The translations under genes were made by a program, and so were the position numbers. DNA of 64,000 bases, taken from Welwitschia mirabilis (Eukaryota > Gnetophyta > Gnetopsida > Welwitschiales). Below, in pieces: positions 36,401-48,857 of this stretch; the stretch's first letter is position 1, and every line of letters begins with the position of its first letter. The stretch covers positions 113,469,862 to 113,533,861 of the forward strand of contig JBOZIK010000001.1 of NCBI GenBank assembly GCA_051453625.1. Reading direction: 5' to 3'. The notes below the pieces were generated by a model, which saw nothing but the letters and a program-made list of their open reading frames with translations, was not told the DNA's origin and searched no databases.

Positions 36401-38214
36401 AACACACCTTTCAAAGACATGCACCATGACGAATCATAGTTTTAAAGTAAGCACTTTGATTCTCTTTGCTCATTTTGATTATTTACTTTCTTTACTCTAC
36501 TAAAAAAGAAATTATCTTTAAAATGTACACTATAGTCATTTTAATTCTTCTCTATTCTTTGCTCTTGTGAGAAAGAAATTTTCCTCTAAAGATCACATTG
36601 CCCTTGCATATGAGGTGAGAGTTTATTTGGTTGTGTAAAGAAGTTAGCAACTACACTGTGTTCAAAGATGTGTATTTCTACATATTGTTCACTATTTCTT
36701 TCTTTCCAGAGGTGAGTTTCTTTCTTTTCATTGTTTCATTTGTTCATCACATGAACTACAATATATTTTATAATTTCTACACCATTCTTATTTGGTCTTT
36801 TGCCCATTTCTTCCATTTGTAAGGCATTTAATCTTTGTAAGATTTTTCCTTCTCTTATTTTATGCCATTTCCTATGTCTTTTCATTAATCCAAAAGAAGT
36901 AAAGAAAAAATGGAAAAGAAAAGGCAAGTTGAGGGGGGAAAAGGAGAAAAAAGAATATAATTTTGCTAGATCTTTTATCCTTATCTGTAAGTAATAAGCA
37001 TAAGCCTTTAAAGACTTTGATTTCAATGATGTAATTATGCCAATAACGTCGCATCTAAAGTTCTACTTTAGATTAAAAAATATGCCTCAACATTCTTCTA
37101 AGGTGTATGATTAATTAACAATTCCTGTACCCAAAAAAAAAAAGGTGAATTGTTGAACTTCTATGACAATCTTAATTTGAGGTTCAAGGATGTAAAATAT
37201 CCCCATTGTTCAAAATAAATGACCAAAAACATGATACAGGTGATGGATTTTGCTATTACTGTTTTTGTTATAAATTGGCTAAGTCTTTCAGAAATGGAAC
37301 CTATATGAGAAAACCTCATTTGACTTAATGTAAAATTCGCTTCATGTGAAATTCTCTTTCTCATATATTTCTATTGTTGAAAGCTTTTATTGGAATATGC
37401 AACTTGGAAAATGAGCATTTCTTAAATTATACAAATGGATTGGTTCAACTTTTGTGGGAACAGTTGTGCTAAGGTATTATTGTTGAATCTACTTGATCCA
37501 AGAAAAATTATAGGAACTGATGAATCAAGGTTTCACAGACAAAAGTATCACAAATGGAAACACATGGAAGGGAAATAAATCTTCAATGGTGTGGAAAGGG
37601 ATTTTGAAAAATGTTTATGTTCTAGGCTCTATATTGCAAAACTAGACTGTTATGGGCATCCTTTACAATTGCATGAAAACAAGAACTCAAATCCATTCTA
37701 ATATGTAGAAGGCATATGATTCAAAGCTAATCACAAAATGGTAAATTACTCAAATTATTTTAAAGATTCAACATGTGGTCATATAAACACAATTGCTAGT
37801 ACTTGGTAAGCAACAAATGTTTTTCTTCCAAACTATAACACTATCAAAATATAACATGATTTATGCATTCTTAGATGCATGTGGAGGTGACATTTCACAC
37901 AAAAGGTGGAGGAGACTTTTAGAATGTTCAAATAGGGGTGTTGTGGAGAAGAATTTTAGAGTGTTCAATATATGAAGTCAATCAGAGCAAATCCAAAAAA
38001 AAAAACCTAGAAATTCATAATAATAAAGTTATAATTTGTAAGGCAATGTGCTGTAATGCGTTTGAATGCAAAAATGAATATTAAAAAATAATAATAATTT
38101 TAATGGTATATATCAACTTCTATTAAAAGAACAATGTTCTTTTTCATAGGCTAACTAGTGAACTGTGTAGCAAGAAATGAGTTCAAACTAGGAAAATAGA
38201 GAAACCAAATTACA
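36401..38214. other. No supported gene
   Basis: AT-rich sequence with several overlapping short frames on both strands at 36.63-37.05 kb that come from a purine-rich tract (about 36895-36955), and a 60-codon frame at 37793-37975 with no recognised family. Nothing structural is seen. Confidence 0.4.
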
Positions 38215-38500
38215 AAAGAACGGATTTATAGCAAGCAAGATGAACCAAATTTCTTTTACTTCTACATGTACAATTTTCAACTTCTAATTGCTGGTTCATG
38301 ATACATTGAATTGGTATTTATATGAAATCTCATCACTAGAAAAGTCTTTAGTCTTGAAAAGAATAGGGTCATTATTGAGAGGAATATTGGAAGGAAGTGA
38401 TAGATTAAAGAGACAAAAATTTGCCCTATGGTTTACACTAATTTTTCCCCCCTTTTTTTGTTGTTCTTTGGAAGTTCTTAGCCTCTTTCAAATTATCTTT
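38215..38500 (+). mobile_element. LINE-B 3' tail fragment
   Basis: Matches 47395-47650 downstream of the plus-strand LINE-B: shared aaatttcttttacttctacatgtacaatt, the aatagggtcatt and ttaaagagac blocks, and aaaagttcttagcctc. The shared coding remnant includes LNWYLYE here and IGTYPM there. Sequence left of 38215 does not match, so this is a 5'-truncated copy or a duplicated 3' end. Confidence 0.65.
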
Positions 38501-38689
38501 ATCTTACTTCCCCATGCATCATTCCTTTCATATGGAAAACATTCTTATGTCTTTGATAAGATCACTTTTGATTTGATAGCATCCAAATCAAATGCACATT
38601 TTGGCTTGCTTAGATATTATTTATAATATTGGTGTCTTGTTTTCATTTCCTTGACATTCAATGCTTCCAATTACTTTGTTTTGTCTCTA

Positions 38690-40200
38690 ATGGAACATTT
38701 TCTTGCTAGCTACCATCAGCATCAAACTTTGTCAAATCTTCAACATTCAAAGCAAATGACATTTTTAAGTGGCTAGGCAAGTCAGGCCCATTTGTGTCTT
38801 ATTTGGAATAGTATTTCTTTCTTATATGGTAGATTTTGCTAGTTATTCCTCTGTACTCTTTTTCTTATATGTGCTATGGAAAAAAATCACCGACTTGAAA
38901 AGAGGTTCATTGTCTTCTTCTATTAGCATACTCCACTGCTTTGGTATTGCTTTCTTACAATATGTTTTGCCACTTGATGCAAATTTCTCATGTCCTCAAC
39001 AATTTCATTTTATTTTCCTTAAGGATTTGAAGTTCTTCCAAAAAGAAAAAAAAAAAAAAAAACCTATAGTAGTTAGATGCCATCCATAAATAAAGTCAAA
39101 TGGTGTTTTTCATATGCTTTTCCAAACTGAATTGTTAAAAGCAAATTCTACTTGAGTAGTCTTCTCTTCCTATTGCTTAGAATTCCCTTTCCATAAACAC
39201 CTCAAAACATTTCCCACATTTCTATTTACTACTTTAGTTTGTCCATCAATCTGAGGATGGAAGGATAAAAGAGAAATTAAGAGTGATTTGCATGAACTTC
39301 CAAAGGGCTCTTCATTAAAGAGTAATCTAGCTATATAAACATATTCATTTGTACTAAATAGTGTGTAAAATCTTAGAAAATTTATCAACAATAATATGGT
39401 GTAATTCCCTATCTTGGTTTTAAGAATCCTAACCCATGTTAATACTATCTCAGGATTGAGATGTAATAGGCAATGGTTGATACATACCTTCTTGATTCTT
39501 TCCTCTTTTTGCCCTTTGACATACATTGTAGCCCTTTTATAAACTTTGATACATCTTTGTATATTCCAAGCCAAAAATATGATCTCATCACTAATTCATA
39601 AGTCTTGTCAATACCAAAGTGATGTGTCATGTCTCCTTATTCTTTTCCTTCACTACATTTGTTCTTATGATCCCTTTGAGCATGCATAACTCGCCATCTC
39701 TAGACAAAAGATTATCTTCGATATGATAAGAGAAGAAAGGTCTGCATGTACCTTGCATTGCGTTTTGAAGAGCATCCCAAATGGTATTAAGTCTTCATCC
39801 TTTGCAACTTTTAAATAAGAGAAATCTTCAACAAGAATCAACCTCCAACTAAGCATGCATGCAGCTCTACTAACTACATTTGCCACTTGATTTATTATCC
39901 TTTCTTGTACTCGATGAGAAAATTGAATTCTTGTAATTTCTTTACCTAACTTTTTTAGACATCAATTTATCTTACTGATTAATGTACTATAGAGCATTAT
40001 ATCCTTGTTCAAAAGGTGATGTCTTCAATGTTTTAATGCTTGAAAGATGGCATAAAGCTCTTTTTCCATATGGAAAGTATTTTTTCTTAGCTTCATTTAG
40101 CTCTACATTAAAGAATGCAATGTTCCTTTCTTCTTGACTTAACACACCTCTAATGGCTGCCCCATTAGCATCACACTCTTCCAATGGCTATCCCATTAGC
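38690..40200 (-). pseudogene. pol: Gypsy no. 2 RNase H-integrase pseudogene
   Basis: RNase H: EECDANGAAIRGVLSQEERN and IAFFNVELNEAKKKYFPYGK (40184-39987). Connection: MANVVSRAA (39886), family N-x-V-A-D-A-L-S-R. Integrase zinc region: HHFGIDKTYELVMRSYFWLG and IYKDVSKFIKGLQCMSKGKK (39625-39480). Core: LLSFHPQIDGQTKVVNRNVG (39245-39190), near-intact H-P-Q-x-D-G-Q-T-E. The C-terminal part reads to ALNVEDLTKFDADGS near 38700. A poly-A/T run at 39045-39063 causes one frameshift. Confidence 0.8.
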
Positions 40201-40422
40201 ATCACACTCCACCTCATATGTTTTTTGAGAGTTTAGTAATGTAAGAATAGGTTGGAAAAATATTTCTCTTTCATGGGTTGCTTTTTTCCACTGAAATGTT
40301 CCGTCCTTCTTTATGACAGTTAAAAGGGGAATACATCTCCTTTAGAAAACTTGAATAAATTTTATATAAGCTTGCTAAGCCATGAAACCTTCTAACTTAC
40401 TTTGCATTTTGTGGAATAGGTA

Positions 40423-41237
40423 NNNNNNNNNNNNNNNNNNNNNNNNNNNNNNNNNNNNNNNNNNNNNNNNNNNNNNNNNNNNNNNNNNNNNNNNNNNNNN
40501 NNNNNNNNNNNNNNNNNNNNNNNNNNNNNNNNNNNNNNNNNNNNNNNNNNNNNNNNNNNNNNNNNNNNNNNNNNNNNNNNNNNNNNNNNNNNNNNNNNNN
40601 NNNNNNNNNNNNNNNNNNNNNNNNNNNNNNNNNNNNNNNNNNNNNNNNNNNNNNNNNNNNNNNNNNNNNNNNNNNNNNNNNNNNNNNNNNNNNNNNNNNN
40701 NNNNNNNNNNNNNNNNNNNNNNNNNNNNNNNNNNNNNNNNNNNNNNNNNNNNNNNNNNNNNNNNNNNNNNNNNNNNNNNNNNNNNNNNNNNNNNNNNNNN
40801 NNNNNNNNNNNNNNNNNNNNNNNNNNNNNNNNNNNNNNNNNNNNNNNNNNNNNNNNNNNNNNNNNNNNNNNNNNNNNNNNNNNNNNNNNNNNNNNNNNNN
40901 NNNNNNNNNNNNNNNNNNNNNNNNNNNNNNNNNNNNNNNNNNNNNNNNNNNNNNNNNNNNNNNNNNNNNNNNNNNNNNNNNNNNNNNNNNNNNNNNNNNN
41001 NNNNNNNNNNNNNNNNNNNNNNNNNNNNNNNNNNNNNNNNNNNNNNNNNNNNNNNNNNNNNNNNNNNNNNNNNNNNNNNNNNNNNNNNNNNNNNNNNNNN
41101 NNNNNNNNNNNNNNNNNNNNNNNNNNNNNNNNNNNNNNNNNNNNNNNNNNNNNNNNNNNNNNNNNNNNNNNNNNNNNNNNNNNNNNNNNNNNNNNNNNNN
41201 NNNNNNNNNNNNNNNNNNNNNNNNNNNNNNNNNNNNN
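40423..41237. other. Gap of 815 N
   Basis: It removes the end of RT and the start of RNase H of Gypsy no. 2. Open frames that read across it are meaningless. Confidence 0.95.
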
Positions 41238-42459
41238 AATATCGCTTAGGTTACACTATTTTGGGAAATTATTGTATCCAAAAATACTTACTCTTCCTTT
41301 ATGGATATGCATCTTTAAAATTTGCAAAAAATTGCTCTCATCTTAATCTTATCAGCACCATTTCCAAGTCTTCCATGTGTTTTTCTTTGCTACTATTATA
41401 TATCATAATACGATCAAGATAAACTACCACAAAGTTCCCAAGAAAAGGTTCTAGTACCTCTACCATCATTTTTATAAAACTAATAGAAGCATTGGTGAAT
41501 CTATATGGCATAACCAACTATACGTAGAGGCAATCAAGGGTTTTAGACACAATTCTCCACTCCTCTCCGTCTATTAAGAAAATTTGCTAATATCCATTTT
41601 TTAGATCAATCTTGCTTAACCACAAAGCCCCTATTAGGCTGTCCAAGATATTGTCCATTCTTGGGATTGGAAACTGGTACTTAACAGTCATTCTGTGGAG
41701 GGGTCCTGAATCTCCACACATTCTCGTCTCTTCTCTATCTTTTCTTGGTGTTATATCACACATACAAGATATGGAGACAAGCTTTCATGAATGAGTTCTT
41801 TTCCTAAAAGTTCTTGAGTTTGCCTTTGTATCCTCTCCTCCTTTAGTGTCATATGATACATAGCTTTATGGGGAAGGGTAACTTTTGGAATGAGATCTAG
41901 TTGGTGTTCTATGGCTCTTTAGAGAGGTAGTTCAAGAGGAAGTTCTTCCACAAAATTGCCTACAAATTGTTCTTAAATTGTTCAACTTCTAAAATCTCTT
42001 GTTACACCACTTGTGTGTCTTTTTATAGTAGTTTCATCACCGTTACCAACACATACCCCTCTTCCTTTACTTCACCAAGAAACTCCTTTCCATTTAGATA
42101 GCAAACACTCAAGAAAGTGGTTTTCTTTCTCTTCTACTAGTTCCAGTCCAAACTGTTTTGTCACTTGTGATGATGGAATAGGCGTTTTGGAATCCATCAC
42201 GCTTGCCTTGCACACAAGGCCTCCCTGGCAAAATGTAGCATGCATCCATGGGTACAACATGGCACAACATGCTATTATGGTAATTATCCACATTAAAAGT
42301 TATGAAACAATGTTCCTTCATTGTTACATGATGACGTTTTATATGGTGTAGGATGTGGTTTGACTTCCAACTTTAATATCTCCCACCATTTTTGTGAAAA
42401 CAAGATTATCAAAGCTTCCACTATCTATAATGACTTTGCAAGCTTTTTCCTTGCACCTA
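41238..42459 (-). pseudogene. pol: Gypsy no. 2 protease-RT pseudogene
   Basis: The protease active site at about 42446-42380 is undamaged: CKVIIDSGSFDNLVFTKMV. CHVVPMDACYILPGRP follows near 42260-42210. The RT approach reads RAIEHQLDLIPKVTLPHKAM and LLGKELIHESLSPYLV (41920-41780), then ISSIPRMDNILDSL, LWLSKIDLKNGY, LVMPYRFTNASISF and, at the catalytic strand near 41410, VVVYLDRIMIYN, where the second Asp of the D-D pair is Arg. The domain runs into the 815-N gap. Confidence 0.8.
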
Positions 42460-43640
42460 CATCTTATTTTGAAGAGTTTATTCCTTTGGAATCATGCTTC
42501 TTACTCCCTTTACCTTTGCATTAAAATCATTTTCAGCAAGAAGTTGCTGCCCTTTTCTATTTTTCACTTTTTTCCTTGTATTTCTACTATTTTGTTCTCT
42601 ATTTTATTGAAACATTGCATCTCTAAAGGTGCCTCTTTTTTCATGTGAAGTAGCAAACAGGAGGTTTTCCTTTTACCTCCACCTCTAGCTCTTCTTTCTC
42701 TTCTGCTCAAGCCCAAAAAAAAAGGGGAAAAAAATCCCTTTCCCCCTTTGCTAGTCTAGTGCTTCTCCTCTACTTGTAGCTCTTATGTATCCTGTTCTGC
42801 TTGTTTTTCTTTCTCAACTCCTCTTTTATTTCTCCTTTGCCTTTGAAACATAAAAACATACTACCTCCAAAGTTTTGGGAGTGCATATGCTATTTGCTTT
42901 TGAATGAAGGATTTCAACTCCTTAATCAATCTTTCAATCTATATTCTTCCACAATTTCAATGTGATCAATATGGATAGCACATTGATCAAATGCTTCCAT
43001 GTATCACTTGACAATCTTATCTTAGTACTTTAAAGTGTGCACCCTTCTAGTGGCATCAATCTTATGCATTGGAAGCAAAAACTTTTGCTTCATCCCTTCT
43101 TTTTTTTTTTTTCTTTTTTTAATGTTTTCCCATTGTTTTGAACTGGGTATAATTCCTTCTTGTGCAATATTCTTCTTTTGTTTCCCACAAAGTGGCTACA
43201 ATCTTTAGTTTTTCCATGTGCAAGTGGAACTTTATCTGCTTTCTCCACATTCTCTCTGTCAAAACGCTTCTTTGTACCACGTATCACTAATGCAATCTAA
43301 AAACATGTCACATACCCTACTCCCCTCATATAATGGTACCTCCACAATGATTTGCCTAACCACTTTTCCCAAGGCTTTCACTGTGTCTTCTAGTGTCTTT
43401 TGAAAAGTTTCAAGAAATCCTCTTGTAGGCTCTTTTATGTCTCCATCTTTCTTAGTTCTCTCTTCTCAATTGTTGCTATTTGTTGGATTTCCAAATATTC
43501 CTAGAATCTCTCCAAGATTCTTCTTTGCCAATTTCTTCATTAAAGCCATCATGTCCTCATTCTTTAGTTCTTGTGTTCTCATTCTTTTATCCAAATTGGT
43601 TACAATGATCTTCTAAAGTGCCACTCATGAGTTCCCACTA
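42460..43640 (-). pseudogene. gag: Gypsy no. 2 Gag pseudogene
   Basis: Minus-strand translation shows KIKFHLHMEKLKIVATLW and KQKFLLPMHKIDATRRVHTL (family pattern W..m...L...F.P), then YMEAFDQCAIHIDHIEIVEE and LNPSFKSK-type remnants. A frameshift lies near the poly-T/poly-A tract at 43100. A convincing zinc knuckle was not located. Confidence 0.6.
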
Positions 43641-43979
43641 CATATTGCCAACTTTCCAAATAGGGAATGAGGCACAACTCAGGAAAAAAGTGAAAACAAC
43701 TACATATTGCCAACTTTCCAAATAAAAGAAAACAATGAAGAGTAAGATCGTCTAGAGGTTTGGCTATTCTAATTCAAATTAATTAAAAGTCAAGTTCAAG
43801 TAGAAAATTTGGATGAATATAGGCAATATGTGTAACTCAGGATTATAGACAAGTTTCAATTGTCTTTTTAGCCTTTTGTTATTTTGCTCCGCGTGAATCT
43901 AGACTTTATGATTTAAAAGGTCTACCATGAGATTATCCAATTGAATAACTTAACATAGATATTACTAGCTTTTTACAAG

Positions 43980-46184
43980 AAGAAAAAAATTTTATGTGGT
44001 GATTTCAATGCCAAAATTGGTAAAGAAGAAATTTCAATTTTAAGTCAGGATTCTCAAGGCCATTTGAAAAAGGAATAGGAGACTGAATGAAAAAGTTTGT
44101 GAAATGACAATAATATCAATTGCAGTGGCAGAAAACTTTCATCATGGGGGAAAGAATTAGATCTTATTATTATAAATGGAATTAGTAAGTTTCCACTCTC
44201 AAAATCTTATACTTTTGTAACTCTGTAAGGTCCATCAAGTATAGATTTGTGAATTACTCATATCGAAAGTTTGGCAAGCATTGAAGATTTGTAAATAATG
44301 CCAAAGCTCATTGAATCATGTCATCATTCCTTATCCTTCACAATCTTAGTTCAGTGTCTCCATTTTTGACGTAGCAGAAAAATCTTATTTTTCAGTTAAC
44401 AAATGAAGAAAAGTTAAGTTTCCAATCTAAAGTCCACAAAAGATGGAATACTTCTAAAAATATTGTAAACATCCCTTGGGAAGCAACTCCTCACATTGGA
44501 AAAAGTAATAGGCCACAAAAACAAAAATAGTTTGATGAAGAATGTAAGGAAGCTCGCATAGCTTTTAGGCATTAAACTAAGCGTCCAAATATATAGTCCA
44601 TGCTTACAAGAAATTGATTCGCAATAAAAAGAAAACAGTCACCCATCACAAGGATGTAGAAATGCTTCATTTTCTTAAATCAAAATCAAAGATGTTTTCG
44701 AAGCTATTTCATAATAAACAGCCAGTAGATTCTAGTTTTCCTTTTAAGGATATTCAACATTTTTATCAAACTTTGCTTTTACATTACTCAAAAAACAAAA
44801 CCAAGACATGCTATCAGTAGTAACATGTCTTTATCTTTGAAGAAGGAATAAACAGATTAGCAGCAAATAAAACCACTGATGCAAAAGGCATTTATGCATC
44901 AACAAAGTAGTTTTGCTTTATAAAAAAGAGATAAATCAGATGTAAAGAACCATAAAATGATTGTCATTAGCAACATCTGTAGTAAACTTTTAAGAACTAT
45001 ACTTGAAGCAAAACTAACAAGATGGACAGAAGAAAGCAAGGTCCGAGCACTTTCACAAGCAAGATTTAGACAAGATCACTCCACAGCCGATGAAATCCTC
45101 ACCTTAAAATACTTAACATTGAGATAGCTAAAGGTCCACGTAAGAAAACATTTTTTGGATTTGTTGATTTCTCTAAAGCCTATGATTCTGATAGTCAAAA
45201 TCAGTTGCAGCAAAGACTACAAGAGATTGGAATTCCATTAGATTTATTATCTGCAATCGAAGCTTTATGGGGAGTTGTATATTCAACTAAAAGATTGTAA
45301 GTCCAATGACAGTGGTTTAATTCAAAGCATTATTGGGATTAAACAAGGATATCCTCTCTCTCGTACTCTTTTTGGAATATTCATTGATGAAGTACAATCC
45401 TAAATGCAGGAAATTCCCAAGCAACATTCTTTTCAACTAGGTAATTACCTCGTCAATTATTGCCCTATGTGGATGATGTAGCATTGATTTCCAAAATAGT
45501 GGAAGGCCTCTAGTGCATGCTACATGCTTTGAAAAAATTTTGTTTTTATTTTGGAATGAATACTAGTGTGCAAAAAACTAAGTCTTACGGTTTGTGGAAC
45601 TCAAAGCAAGAATTCTAATTTTCATATTGGTGACAAGACAATTGAAGCTCTCTCTCCTTGTAAGTATTTGGATCTAGAATTTACTAATGTTTATAAATGG
45701 GACTAAAGAAACTTTGCGGAAAAGAGAAATACTCAGTCTTGAGAGGTTCGAAGAGAATCATTGTGTACTATTGTTCAACCAACTGTCTCGTATGAATGTG
45801 TAGTTTGGGACCTAGAATAGCAAATAGACTTCAGATAAAAATAGAAAAGATGCAAAAATGCTTTGTACTAAATGAATTTAAGATAAAACCACAAACTCAA
45901 TATGAAATCATGCTTTTAGAGGTAAATTTAATGCCGTTTACAACTAAAGCCATTTGCCAATTTGTAGGTTATGCCCATCATCGACTCTAAAGTAGCCATA
46001 ATAAATTTTCCAAGAACATTCCTTATGCAACACAAAAACATGGATGGTTGGTTTGGGCAGGGAAAGCAGTGGCTTCAAAAATGAAATATTAAAGAAACAA
46101 CTTTTCATATTAATCCTAAAGGGTATCGGAAACTCATCACTGAAAAGGCTTTTCAAAAAATATGGAAAAAGACTAAGGAAAGAA
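43980..46184 (+). pseudogene. LINE-B endonuclease-RT pseudogene
   Basis: Endonuclease: KILCGDFNAKIGKE (43989-44030), GKELDLIIINGISKFPLSKS (44150), SYTFVTL-stop-GPSSIDL. RT: FFGFVDFSKAYDS (45150-45190), QLQQRLQEIGIPLDLLSAIE and LWGVVYSTKRL, a G-x-K-Q-G-x-P-L-S remnant near 45335-45360, LPYVDDVALIS (45460-45493, both Asp kept), CFYFGMNTSVQKTK, CKYLDLEFTNVYKWD (45658), and KIEKMQKCFVLNEFKIKP (45838-45895) with MLLEVNLMPF. It cuts target DNA and reverse-transcribes the element RNA. Frameshifts near 45110, 45300 and 45590 and stops make it inactive. Confidence 0.75.
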
Positions 46185-47152
46185 NNNNNNNNNNNNNNNN
46201 NNNNNNNNNNNNNNNNNNNNNNNNNNNNNNNNNNNNNNNNNNNNNNNNNNNNNNNNNNNNNNNNNNNNNNNNNNNNNNNNNNNNNNNNNNNNNNNNNNNN
46301 NNNNNNNNNNNNNNNNNNNNNNNNNNNNNNNNNNNNNNNNNNNNNNNNNNNNNNNNNNNNNNNNNNNNNNNNNNNNNNNNNNNNNNNNNNNNNNNNNNNN
46401 NNNNNNNNNNNNNNNNNNNNNNNNNNNNNNNNNNNNNNNNNNNNNNNNNNNNNNNNNNNNNNNNNNNNNNNNNNNNNNNNNNNNNNNNNNNNNNNNNNNN
46501 NNNNNNNNNNNNNNNNNNNNNNNNNNNNNNNNNNNNNNNNNNNNNNNNNNNNNNNNNNNNNNNNNNNNNNNNNNNNNNNNNNNNNNNNNNNNNNNNNNNN
46601 NNNNNNNNNNNNNNNNNNNNNNNNNNNNNNNNNNNNNNNNNNNNNNNNNNNNNNNNNNNNNNNNNNNNNNNNNNNNNNNNNNNNNNNNNNNNNNNNNNNN
46701 NNNNNNNNNNNNNNNNNNNNNNNNNNNNNNNNNNNNNNNNNNNNNNNNNNNNNNNNNNNNNNNNNNNNNNNNNNNNNNNNNNNNNNNNNNNNNNNNNNNN
46801 NNNNNNNNNNNNNNNNNNNNNNNNNNNNNNNNNNNNNNNNNNNNNNNNNNNNNNNNNNNNNNNNNNNNNNNNNNNNNNNNNNNNNNNNNNNNNNNNNNNN
46901 NNNNNNNNNNNNNNNNNNNNNNNNNNNNNNNNNNNNNNNNNNNNNNNNNNNNNNNNNNNNNNNNNNNNNNNNNNNNNNNNNNNNNNNNNNNNNNNNNNNN
47001 NNNNNNNNNNNNNNNNNNNNNNNNNNNNNNNNNNNNNNNNNNNNNNNNNNNNNNNNNNNNNNNNNNNNNNNNNNNNNNNNNNNNNNNNNNNNNNNNNNNN
47101 NNNNNNNNNNNNNNNNNNNNNNNNNNNNNNNNNNNNNNNNNNNNNNNNNNNN
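46185..47152. other. Gap of 968 N
   Basis: It interrupts the C-terminal part of LINE-B. The three long frames spanning it are artefacts. Confidence 0.95.
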
Positions 47153-47660
47153 TGATTTTGTGATAGTAATGCCATAAAGGATGATAATATTTTTTCTTCA
47201 ATATCCCTCAATAAAAGAAAATCGAAGAAGATGGAATATTTCCGTCTACAATTTATTGAGTTATTTCAGCTTTGCCAAGACTACTTCGCAGCTCTGTAAA
47301 TAATGTTTTCAAGACTCATATTGTGGATATCTCTACGGTCCAAGAGATCCTTTGGGTCTCAATGGACATAATAAAATCAGTTTTCAGAAAAATAAATTTA
47401 TGGCAAGGGAGAAGAAACAAATTTCTTTTATTTCTACATGTACAATTCCCACCTTTGAATTGATGGTGCTCCACTAAATTGGCACTTATCCTATGACTTG
47501 AAAGACTGTAGAATTGAATACAATGGGGTCATTTTTCAGATAAATATTGAGTGGTGGTTATGAGTTAAAGAGACCCAATATTTTGTTCTTTGTTCCCTTT
47601 TTAATTTTTTTCCATTAAGTCTTTTTGCTATTCTTTAAAAGTTCTTAGCCTCTCTACAAT

Positions 47661-48857
47661 TCTAGCCCGAAAGCCTATATTAGCTTTTCATTTGCCCCTA
47701 CATTACTGACGTTTCATTACTTTTATACTGTAAAAATCTTTGTACATTCTAAAATTTGGAATCAATGGCATTCTTTGAAGAAGTTCAATTGTTGAATCTT
47801 TGTTTTGAAATACTTCAGATTATAATAGCGTAGAATGCGAATTACAATAAGAGATCATAGCAAAGTTTTGATTCAAAGCTCCTCGTTTGGTTGGAAAAGG
47901 TTCAATGCAATCACATTTGCAGTTGAAAATATCTGAATCTATTCAAACTTTGCAACAAAGCAGAACCTACCCTCCCATACTTTGGCACTGCAAAACCATT
48001 GTGGCCCTAAAATTGGAAGCCTCCCCCATCTTGAAACCCTAAAACCCTAGGCTAGACTTTTCTTCCAAAAGATCAACTCTTGAAGATTTTAAGTAGCACC
48101 ACCCCATAGGAAATACCAAAACAAATAAGCCGAAAACACACTCCAAAACTTTTATGTTCATTTTTGAAAAAAAATGAAAAACTAAGCCAAAGTTCACACA
48201 ACTGAGAATGAAACAAACAATTGAATGAAAAGTTCATTCTCAAGTTATCAATGAGCACTTAAGAAGAAAGTTTAGCATGTTCAAATCCAAAAAACCTCAG
48301 AAGCACCTGCTTGAAAACTTGCAATTGACCAAAATTTAGAAAATGGCAAGGCTTTTAAGATTAACTAATCAAGTAATAAGCACATTCTTATTACCTTTAC
48401 CATGTTTTGGTGCTAAGTATTCTCTCTCACATTACATTATACTGTATAGGCAACAAAATAACCACCCCTAATTTCACAAGGAATTAGAAATCATGATGAC
48501 AAAAATGGATTAGAACATAAAAGACCTGTATTTGATTTACATTTTATTCCATTAAAAGAAAAATAGGAATGAGTGTAACATCAGTAATGTTTGAGATGAA
48601 CAATATCAGGTTTTCTTCGTACATGCATTTTTCTTTGTAAATTCATTAGTTTCTCCCAAACTACTTCAGATATCATCAATGTGGTTGTTACATTGTACAG
48701 CTTTCATAGTTGATGGTAACACAAAAAAAAAATGCAAATTAGTTACATTTTCTTACGTAATGTATCAAAAAAGAAAATTCCAACAGATCTTACAACAAAT
48801 GCCAATATAACCATTTAAGATATTGACAAAACTGGTCCACAAGAACAGTATCAAAGA
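47661..48857. other. 3' flank of the PhzF-like gene, no gene seen
   Basis: It lies downstream (minus strand) of the PhzF stop codon at 48858 and probably includes its 3' UTR. No clear polyadenylation site could be chosen among many AT-rich candidates. The 61-codon minus frame at 48073-48258 is not supported. Confidence 0.4.

Larger units (their letters stand above)
38690..43640 (-). mobile_element. Ty3/Gypsy relic no. 2 without LTRs
   Basis: Minus-strand gag-PR-RT-[815-N gap]-RNase H-integrase in order from 43640 to 38690. No LTR, PBS or PPT could be found at either end; LINE-B sequence lies on both sides. It is distinct from the Tekay-like element: the linker after protease carries a C-H-V-V-P-M-D-A-C and G-R-P-type motif, and no chromodomain was seen. 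Several short open frames survive but the whole is interrupted by stops and frameshifts. Confidence 0.8.
43740..47660 (+). mobile_element. LINE-B, plus-strand copy
   Basis: Endonuclease and RT of a non-LTR retrotransposon, 3' region after a 968-N gap (46185-47152), and a 3' tail shared with 38215-38500. The RT carries FVDFSKAYD and LPYVDDVALIS, of the kind found in RandI/Dualen- and jockey-like LINEs and distinct from the two L1-type LINEs in this window. Stops and frameshifts throughout. No poly-A end or target duplication was found. Confidence 0.75.

Noticed and set aside
36631-37054. Overlapping frames on both strands
   Set aside because: Caused by a purine-rich tract; no splice sites or family signal support a gene.
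40382-41422. 346-codon plus-strand open frame
   Set aside because: Nearly all of it is N; it is an artefact of the 815-base gap in a minus-strand Gypsy element.
46044-47211. Three long frames on both strands
   Set aside because: They read through the 968-N gap. Only the flanking LINE-B sequence is real.
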